The position numbers were made by a program, and so were the translations under genes. A DNA stretch of 5,066 nt from an uncultured Candidatus Altimarinota bacterium (GTDB lineage Bacteria > Patescibacteriota > Gracilibacteria > BD1-5 > UBA6164): the NCBI GenBank assembly GCA_938015605.1, contig CALLPO010000154.1, positions 1 through 5,066 on the forward strand, written 5' to 3'. The notes beneath the pieces were generated by a model. It saw only the letters and a program-made list of their open reading frames with translations. It searched no databases and was not told the DNA's origin. Below are positions 1 to 5,066 of this stretch, piece by piece. Within the stretch, counting starts at the first letter, position 1, and every line of letters starts with the position of its first letter.

Positions 1-23
1 AAATATCATTAAAAACACACTAA

Positions 24-1283
24 ATGACAACTAAAAAACCTACATGATTTGATTCATTTTTTGAAGCAATGAGCACAACTCCAGAATATAAAGAAATGAT
101 GTGATGAATGGAGAATATCTCTAATATGGAGAAACAATTAAAATCAATTGATGCAAAAACTGCAAAACTTTGAGAACTAAATAAAGTATTACAAGATTCT
201 TTTGATACTCCAGAAGCAAGAGAAGCCTGAAATAATGCAAGTGTTAAAAGCAAAGAAGAACCTTCAAAACAAACTGGAGATGCTAAAAATGATAAAAAGA
301 TAGAACCATTAGAGATTAAATACTTTACTAATGATGAACCTGCAACATGGGGTTTTAAGTGAGTGGCTGGAATGCAAGATTTAAAAGATGAACTTAGAGA
401 AAGTTTTATTAACCCCCTTCAGTTTAGATTCTTTGTACAAAAATTAGAAGAAAATCCAGAAGATAAAACAGAAGCACTTTATAAAGACTTATATAAAACA
501 TATGAAAACTTTAAAGTAGGGATTCCAACTGGTATTTTATTATATGGTCCTCCAGGAACTGGTAAAACTTTTATTAGTAAGAAACTAGCCGAAGAATTAA
601 ATGCTGGTTTTATTAAAAAATCTGTATGAGAGTTTGGTTCAAGCTATGTTCACCAAACTAGTAAAAATATTCACAATTTTTTCAAGCAAGCAAAAGCTGC
701 TAGTCAAGAAGGACCAATCATTTTATTTTTAGATGAAATTGATTCACTTGTAAGTAAAAGGTGAGGAAATGTAGATGCTAGTAAAGCTGAAGAAGTAAGT
801 CAATTCTTACAGGAGTTTAATAACTTAGAGGATGCTCCAAATCTCATTATAATCTGAGCAACTAATAGACCAGATCATCTGGATTCTGCAATACTGAGAA
901 GTGGACGTTTTGATAAAAAAATCTATATCTGAGAAGCTGATTATAAAGCAAGAAAAGAATTATTTGAAATATTTATTGAAAAGAAAAAAAGACCTCATAC
1001 TAAACTAGACTATAGAGAATTAGCTCTACTTACTGAATGATATGTGGCTGCTGATATTGAGGCAATTGTTGAAGAAGCTTCTAGGGATGCTAGTCAATGA
1101 ATCCTAGATCTAGTAAAAGTGATTAAATCATGAAAACATGACCTTAATAAAATACAAGAAGAGCTTGAAAAACATACTCTCAGTATGGAATTACTTAAAA
1201 AAGCAATTGAAGACACTACTCCATCTCTCAAAATGGTAGATATGAGTATATATAGTGAATGGTTAAAGAAAATTGAAAAATAA
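24..1283 (+). CDS. Stand-alone AAA+ ATPase (classic AAA clade, FtsH/Cdc48/Vps4-like), UGA read as Gly
   Basis: A 419-residue ATPase of the classic AAA group, which forms ring hexamers that remodel or unfold protein substrates by threading. Seen directly: a polar N-terminal region with possible coiled coil (about 30-60) and a charged linker (70-100), then the AAA module with FKGVAG entry motif (111-116), Walker A GPPGTGKT (175-182), Walker B LFLDEID (234-240), sensor 1 ATNRPD (279-284), second region of homology with Arg292 and Arg295, and the lid motif TEGYVAADI (337-345). The C-terminus (about 386-414) resembles the final helices of Cdc48/Vps4. No membrane segment and no HExxH protease motif are present, so it is not FtsH itself. 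About 20 extra charged residues lie before Walker A, and the pore loop reads Tyr208-Val-His where Gly is usual. Thirteen of 26 glycines are UGA. The start follows an in-frame TAA at 21-23; no Shine-Dalgarno sequence is visible. Substrate unknown. Confidence 0.93.
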
Positions 1284-1293
1284 AATTGCATAT

Positions 1294-1324
1294 AAAAAGC
1301 TAACTTACATAAGTTAGCTTTTTT
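1294..1324. terminator. Bidirectional intrinsic terminator between convergent genes
   Basis: A perfect 13-bp stem (1294-1306 with 1311-1323) closes a 4-base loop. The core is GCTAACTT/AAGTTAGC, flanked by an A tract on the left and a T tract on the right, so each strand ends in U-rich RNA. It sits 10 bases after the stop of the ATPase gene and about 20 bases after the stop of the minus-strand gene, and probably serves both. Confidence 0.85.
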
Positions 1325-1345
1325 ATTATTATTTGTTTCTAACAA

Positions 1346-1609
1346 CTATCTTTTTAAAAGAAAATTTCTAATTGTAGTTTCTTTTGATATATTTTTATAA
1401 TCTTTTTCTAATTTTTGAAAATCTAGAATAAGTTTATTTTTGAATATATTTTTTGTTTTAATGTTAACCGTTCTATTAGTATACGTTGAGAAAGAAAATG
1501 AAATAGCTGATAAACCTTTTGCTACTCTATTAATTTCATCGACAGATGGTTTTTTATCTAAGAATTTTTCAAACATATCTTTAAGCTCATCATTATAATG
1601 AGGGTATCA
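1346..1609 (-). other. Region encoding the C-terminal domain shared with the neighbouring exported protein (copy 1)
   Basis: This covers residues 427-513. The part from about 427 to 510 aligns with residues 265 to about 348 of the protein encoded at 3015-4082. From Ala456 to Ile506 the alignment is ungapped, with about 16 identities in 51 positions by hand count, including AK, SxS, Y, N, FKN, E and YK; one 1-residue gap is needed just upstream. The domain appears mainly helical with a basic end. Its function is unknown. Confidence 0.75.
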
Positions 1610-2887
1610 TTTTAATCCAAATATTTGATAGTTCCCTGCTTCATAGTCATCTATTTCAATAATTTCTTTTTGTTCTCTAAATTTTTCTAAAGTAATTGCA
1701 AGGTAATTTCAAGAGATTCAAGATAATAAATCACTATCAATAGTTACTCAGTACATTATATTATTTACATCAGGTCCAAATAGACTTTTTGTAAAATCAC
1801 TAATATCTCAATTAACATACACTTTTGGGAAAAGTTCATCAATTGAAACTTCTCTTTCAATTGCTTCTAAATCATTTTCTTCTATCACTATATCTTCTTC
1901 AATAACTTCCTCTGATATTTTAATAGGTTGAATATATTCATCTGGATTTAGGAATTTTTCTAATACATTATCCACTTGAATATTAAGTTGTTCTCAAGAA
2001 GTGACATCTCAAACAACTATTCAAGTACTTGTTGTTCAATCTTTAGATTCTTCACTCTCAGTTAAAGTTTCACTATTATTTACTTCTAAATCATTTCAAC
2101 TAAATTCAATTCATAGATCAGAATCTTCAATTGATTCAGTAATATTTTCTAATTCTCATTCACCCTCTTCAGATATTCATAAATCAAATCCTCCCAGTAT
2201 ATTTAGAATAGCATCTTCTGATCACTCAATATCTTCTGTATCTATATCAGAAACAGTCTCAGCTATTTCTTCAATATTAAGTTCTTCTCACATTATTGAA
2301 ATAACTGATTCCAAACTAGATTCAGTTTCTGTAATTTGCTCAGAGTCTAATGTCTCTCATAATGTTGAAATAATAGAGCCTAATTCACTTTCAATTCATT
2401 TATCAGAAGAATCATCAACTGATCAAGTATGAGTATTATTTTCAATTTCTTTTTCTCATTCTAATAATTCATTCTTTTTTTCTTCAATTATTTCTTGGAA
2501 AAACTGTTTAGAAAAATTATTCATTCAAGCTCATTTAACTGTAAAAGTTTCACAATTAATTATTTCACTTTGGAAAAAAATGAAACCGGCCTTTCAGTTA
2601 ATACAAGATCCTTGACTCATCCAAGATGGTAAAAGATCAACAGGATTATTATCTTTAACAGCATCATTACTAGAAAGATTATAATTAGTTCATTGTCTAA
2701 CTTTAGGTACATGCTTCTTAATAGTTACATGTCATGTATCTACAGGTGTAATTGCCTTAATCCATTCATTGAGATGACTTTTATCACTAGTATCATCTTC
2801 TCCTGCAGCATGCACAGGTCAAACAATAGTCATACTTAATAGGAATAAAACTAAGAATGAAATTAACTTTCTTTTTGAAGTTTTCAT
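1346..2887 (-). CDS. Exported acidic protein of unknown function, paralogous at its C-terminus to the next minus-strand gene
   Basis: A 513-residue predicted exported protein, not recognised as any known family. Seen directly: a typical signal peptide (basic MKTSKRK, hydrophobic 9-23, likely cleavage near VHA-A at 27/28). An N-terminal region (about 30-125) holds the only two cysteines, Cys95 and Cys112, which could form a disulfide outside the cell. A Gln/Glu/Lys-rich helical stretch (125-150) follows, then a long acidic Ser/Thr/Glu/Asp segment (about 150-345) with three degenerate copies of a hydrophobic motif, and a more ordered C-terminal part (350-513). Residues 427 to about 510 align with the end of the neighbouring exported protein. 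The extreme C-terminus is basic. Twenty-five of 36 glycines are UGA; the stop is TAG. It has its own promoter and no visible Shine-Dalgarno sequence. The ATG at 2887 begins a good signal peptide. A cell-surface or secreted role is inferred; function is unknown. Confidence 0.88.
2174..2386 (-). repeat. Three degenerate copies of a short hydrophobic motif in the acidic linker
   Basis: Within residues 168-238 three segments look alike: GSIISTLGETL (170-180), ESVISIMGEEL (193-203) and DAILNILGGFD (225-235). The pattern is a small residue, two aliphatic residues, Ser or Asn, any residue, Leu, Ile or Met, then Gly. They are separated by acidic low-complexity sequence. The copies are short and degenerate, so chance similarity in a biased region is possible. 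Confidence 0.45.
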
Positions 2888-2920
2888 ATATATTTGTATT
2901 ATATTTAAAATAACATATAT

Positions 2921-2950
2921 ACTTTATCACATATAATAACAACTTGTCAA
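2921..2950 (-). promoter_or_regulatory. Probable sigma-70-type promoter of the 513-aa exported protein gene
   Basis: On the minus strand a perfect -35 box TTGACA (2945-2950) is followed, 18 bases on, by TAAAGT (2921-2926); a 16-base register gives GATAAA instead. The -10 box ends 33 bases before the start codon, implying a short A/T-rich leader without a Shine-Dalgarno sequence. The -35 lies in the context AATTATTTGAC, also found at the next minus-strand gene. Confidence 0.6.
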
Positions 2951-2963
2951 ATAATTTAATATA

Positions 2964-3008
2964 ATAAATAAAAAAAGAGAGTATAGTCTACTCTCTTTTT
3001 TTATTTAT
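2964..3008 (-). terminator. Strong intrinsic terminator after the 355-aa exported protein gene
   Basis: A perfect 20-bp stem (2964-2983 with 2989-3008) encloses the 5-base loop TAGTC. The upper stem is GAGAGTA/TACTCTC and the lower stem is formed by A- and T-rich tracts, so transcripts of the minus-strand gene ending at 3015 finish in a U-rich run. The plus strand has the same form, but no plus-strand gene lies upstream. It separates the two minus-strand genes, arguing against one operon. Confidence 0.85.
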
Positions 3009-3014
3009 CCTTTA

Positions 3015-4082
3015 TTATAAAGAATAAGTCTTAGCTAATGATCTAGAAATAATTGAATCTTTTCTTTTTAAAATTTTATATTTTCTTTCAATTGTCACAA
3101 TATTAGAAATAATTTCATTTTTAAATTTATCTCTTGTTGATGAATTTAAATCATTATTTTTGTAATTAATTACAGAATATGACAAATCTCATATATTTTT
3201 AGCAAAGTCATTTTTGATTGAATCAATTGTAAATTCATTATCAACTCTTGTAAGAATTTCTACAATTTTATTATTATAGTTATCATCTCATTCAAGAACA
3301 GTTGCATCAATTCATCATACTGTTATTGTTTCTTTTGCCTGAGAATATGCTTTAATAGTTTTAAATAACTCTTTTCCTTTTAGTGTAAATTCTTTCTCAT
3401 CTTCTTTTATAAGATCCTCATCTGAAATTCTACCAAATAAATCAGAGAATAAAGCATCAATATCTTCTAATGATTGTGTTGAAGTTTCAGTTGTAGTTTG
3501 AGTAGGTGTAACAGTTTGGGCTGGAGCTGTGTAAACTGGTTCTGATGTCATTGAAGGTTCTACATATGTATCTGTACCTTCAAGTGAATTTCAAAATAAA
3601 TTATTTAGAAATGCTTCTGATTCAGAATTATTAACCTCAGTTTCTCTAACAGGTTCTTGATAAGTTGGAACAACAACTTCATCTGTTCAGAATAAATCAT
3701 TTAGAAAACCTCCAACATCTCAACTAACATCTCAAGAGTTATCTACATAAGGATCACTGTAAATTTCATTATATGAGTTATTGTATGATCATTGTTCTAT
3801 ACATTTTGTATCTTTGTGAGTTGATATTATATTACCATAATCATCAAGCACTGAAAAGTTAGATCATTCAACACAATCATCTTGCATTATCTCACGTCAT
3901 AATTGAATATTTTTCACATAATCAGCATCACCTAAGTCAAAAAGCCAAAATGGTTTGTGAACTAACTTAATATTAGTACTTGTAAGCTTGTGTTTTAATC
4001 ATGTTTCAATAGCATTTGCTGTTGCTAAACTATTTCATAATACTAGACTTATTAGTGCACTTAGTGCTATAATTTTTTTCAT
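3015..4082 (-). CDS. Exported protein of unknown function with three FLNDLFG-type motifs
   Basis: A 355-residue predicted exported protein with no family I recognise. Seen directly: a signal peptide (MKKII, hydrophobic 4-20, cleavage after ANA at residue 24); an N-terminal region (25-115) with the only cysteines, Cys70 and Cys94; a Ser/Thr/Pro/Glu-rich middle (115-210) with the motif copies GFLNDLFG, AFLNNLFG and ALFSDLFG; and a C-terminal region (about 228-355) whose residues 265-348 match the end of the protein encoded at 1346-2887. The C-terminus is basic. Thirteen of 20 glycines are UGA. Two TAA codons end the frame (3015-3017 and 3012-3014). An in-frame ATG at 4091 would add three residues; 4082 is preferred because it gives a canonical Met-Lys-Lys signal peptide start. 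It has its own promoter and terminator. Extracellular localisation is inferred; function is unknown. Confidence 0.88.
3018..3290 (-). other. Region encoding the C-terminal domain shared with the neighbouring exported protein (copy 2)
   Basis: This covers residues 265-355; the part up to about 348 aligns with residues 427 to about 510 of the protein encoded at 1346-2887. Shared landmarks include G..xxxYN near the start, a TIDSI/SVDEI motif (285-289), AK (294-295), S[FY]S (301-303), FKN (320-322) and ExxYK (332-336). Similarity at DNA level is much lower, so the duplication is probably old. Confidence 0.75.
3432..3707 (-). repeat. Three spaced copies of the motif [FL][LF][NS][DN]LFG within the 355-aa protein
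   Basis: The copies are at residues 126-132 (3687-3707), 158-164 (3591-3611) and 211-217 (3432-3452). The first two are FLNDLFG and FLNNLFG and differ at only 2 of 21 bases, both using UGA for the final Gly. The third, LFSDLFG, is more diverged and uses GGT. They are separated by about 25 and 46 residues of Ser/Thr/Pro/Glu-rich linker, as expected for short binding motifs on a flexible chain. The role is unknown. Confidence 0.7.
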
Positions 4083-4104
4083 AATAATCATTTGTAAATA
4101 AATA

Positions 4105-4116
4105 TATACATGTATA
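4105..4116. promoter_or_regulatory. 12-bp palindrome overlapping a -10 region, possible operator
   Basis: TATACATGTATA is a perfect palindrome that overlaps the -10 box and the likely transcription start of the minus-strand gene starting at 4082. Its place would suit a repressor site, but short A/T palindromes arise easily by chance in DNA this AT-rich. Confidence 0.25.
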
Positions 4117-4143
4117 GTAACATATATTAATAGAGAGAGTCAA
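4114..4143 (-). promoter_or_regulatory. Probable promoter of the 355-aa exported protein gene
   Basis: On the minus strand a -35 box TTGACT (4138-4143) is followed after 18 bases by TACTAT (4114-4119), preceded by TG one base upstream, an extended -10. The -10 ends 31 bases before the chosen start codon. The -35 context AATTATTTGAC is shared with the promoter of the neighbouring minus-strand gene. No Shine-Dalgarno sequence lies in the leader. Confidence 0.6.
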
Positions 4144-4160
4144 ATAATTAATAAATAAAG

Positions 4161-4189
4161 TTAGACTTATATAAAAAAATGTATATAAA
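4161..4189 (+). promoter_or_regulatory. Probable promoter of the C39-like peptidase gene
   Basis: TTAGAC (4161-4166) and TATAAA (4184-4189) are spaced by 17 bases, and a TG pair lies just upstream of the -10. The -10 ends 29 bases before the ATG at 4219. It stands back to back with the minus-strand promoter, the two -35 boxes lying only 17 bases apart, so the genes may be co-regulated or compete for polymerase. Confidence 0.5.
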
Positions 4190-4218
4190 GAATCAATAAT
4201 ATCTTTTCCCAATCACTG

Positions 4219-5066
4219 ATGAAACTCTTAGTTCAGACAATTCTTCTGATTATCTTGGTAAATTTTTCTATACTACAGTTGAATTCTGTATATAATTTTT
4301 TAGATATAAATGATAATCAAAAATACTTTATCAAATATTTAGAAGTTTCTCCACAATATTCTGACAAAATTTCAAAATGAGATATCATTTTTAGTCTCAA
4401 AGATAATCATGAACTTACTGAATTCTATTGTTGAGAAATTTGATGTTTCTTTATAAATAATTCACTAGAATCAATTTATGATCAATGAATGTTAATAGTT
4501 AATGATAAGGTCACAAATCAAATTCTCAACATCCCTTATGAGATAAATTTTTGAAAAAAAGCTATCAAAACAAATAGTTGAAATTCCTCAAATTTTGATA
4601 TTAGTGATTCAATGAAGATAAAATCTATACAAAAAAGAGCATTAAGTTGTGAAATCTCTGCCACAGCGGATATTCTCTCACACATTCTAAACAAAAAGAT
4701 AACTGAAGATACTCTTTTGACAAAATTAAGTAAATCAGAATATGATTCACTTCCTCACACTCAAAGTAATCATATTTATTGGTGAAACCCACAAGAGTGA
4801 TTTGTATGATATATTGACAAAACTTCTAACTGAGAGGTTGCGAGACAAAGAAAAATGACAGGATATTGAGTTTTAGAAAAACCAATTGTAGAAATAATAG
4901 ATGGTTATGATGTAGAAGCAAAAATAATTACACAGGATAATTATACACCAGATTATACACAAACAGAACACCTAACTCATATGCTTGAAGAACTTCATGC
5001 ATGAAATATGATTCAATTATGGTGAGATATCTGTACAAATCCAAAGTACTATAATTGAGAAGAAAA
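4219..5066 (+). CDS. Exported or membrane-anchored C39-like cysteine peptidase family protein, 3' end outside window
   Basis: A partial gene with 282 codons visible and no stop before the window edge. Seen directly: a hydrophobic N-terminus (residues 3-21) acting as signal peptide or anchor without a clear cleavage site; a region of about 110 residues that I do not recognise, containing Cys71 and Cys76; then from about 135 a domain matching the peptidase C39-like family (Peptidase_C39_2 type). Its landmarks are SCE with candidate nucleophile Cys144, Gln138 six residues earlier as in papain-like oxyanion Gln, GNPQEGFVGYI (189-199) and GYGV (215-218). The catalytic His and Asp/Asn expected later in the domain lie beyond the window, so activity cannot be judged. 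In the wider C39 group, members cleave leader peptides of exported peptides; C39_2 proteins are mostly of unknown substrate. Fourteen of 16 glycines are UGA. An in-frame TAA at 4186 and no intervening ATG fix the start. No Shine-Dalgarno sequence is visible. Confidence 0.85.

Noticed and set aside
1..34. Possible 3' end of an upstream gene (frame ending in TAA at 21-23 or at 32-34)
   Set aside because: Only 7 to 11 codons are visible and nothing allows a choice between the frames or a product call.
20..253. Minus-strand open frame of 77 codons
   Set aside because: It is antisense to the N-terminal part of the ATPase gene, which has a continuous frame and family motifs downstream.
363..629. 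ATPase gene read as a short 88-codon gene or as a pseudogene with many stops
   Set aside because: The only interruptions are UGA codons, several at invariant glycines, and the frame continues intact from 24 to 1283.
1094..1345. Minus-strand open frame of 83 codons crossing the terminator
   Set aside because: It overlaps the conserved C-terminal part of the ATPase on the other strand and runs through the terminator hairpin; no domain is recognisable.
2001..2432. Plus-strand open frame of 143 codons rich in Ser and Ile
   Set aside because: It lies antisense to the acidic protein gene; its Ser-rich composition is the complement of the Glu/Thr/Ser codons there, and its TGA end is not a stop in this code.
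2700..2745. ACATG/CATGT inverted repeats on the plus strand, considered as a regulatory or mobile-element end
   Set aside because: They fall inside the coding sequence of the exported protein, are short, and have no partner or element around them.
3315..3551. Short minus-strand gene of 78 codons starting at an internal Met
   Set aside because: It is an internal piece of the 355-residue protein, bounded on the right by an ordinary internal Met and on the left by a UGA that encodes Gly256.
4030..4212. Minus-strand open frame of 60 codons, Tyr- and Ile-rich
   Set aside because: It covers the divergent promoter region and the signal-peptide region of the exported protein in another frame; its composition is what AT-rich noncoding DNA gives.

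Overview
The window reads as AT-rich DNA from a bacterium that decodes UGA as glycine (translation table 25), the code of the candidate phyla Absconditabacteria (SR1) and Gracilibacteria. With the standard code every gene here is shattered. With UGA = Gly, four long frames appear, containing by hand count about 65 in-frame UGA codons among about 98 glycines. Several UGA codons fall where the protein family demands glycine: ATP-ase motifs IIGATNRPD and TEGY, and the GFVG and GYGV motifs of a C39-like peptidase. Termination uses only TAA and TAG. Which of the two phyla is involved cannot be decided from this window.

Layout. (1) 24-1283, plus strand: a stand-alone classic-clade AAA+ ATPase (419 aa), probably cytosolic. 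(2) 1294-1324: a 13-bp hairpin flanked by A and T tracts in the short convergent gap, able to terminate transcription from both sides. (3) 1346-2887, minus strand: a 513-aa exported, very acidic protein of unknown function. (4) 2921-3008: promoter of that gene directly next to the 20-bp-stem terminator of the following gene. (5) 3015-4082, minus strand: a 355-aa exported protein of unknown function. (6) 4083-4218: divergent intergenic region with back-to-back promoters and a small palindrome. (7) 4219-5066, plus strand, running off the window: an exported or membrane-anchored C39-like cysteine peptidase of which 282 codons are visible.

The most notable point is that the two minus-strand exported proteins are distant paralogues. 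Their last ~85 residues align almost without gaps, both have a signal peptide and a pair of cysteines in the N-terminal half, and both have an acidic, Ser/Thr-rich middle carrying three copies of a short hydrophobic motif ending in Gly. I recognise no known family in either. Each appears to be transcribed alone from its own promoter, and the two promoters share an extended -35 context. Together with the neighbouring exported peptidase-like protein, this looks like a small block of cell-surface or secreted genes. A role in host contact, as expected for the epibiotic lifestyle of these phyla, is only an inference. No RNA genes, mobile elements or CRISPR arrays were seen, and no stretch of more than about 140 bases lacks a gene.
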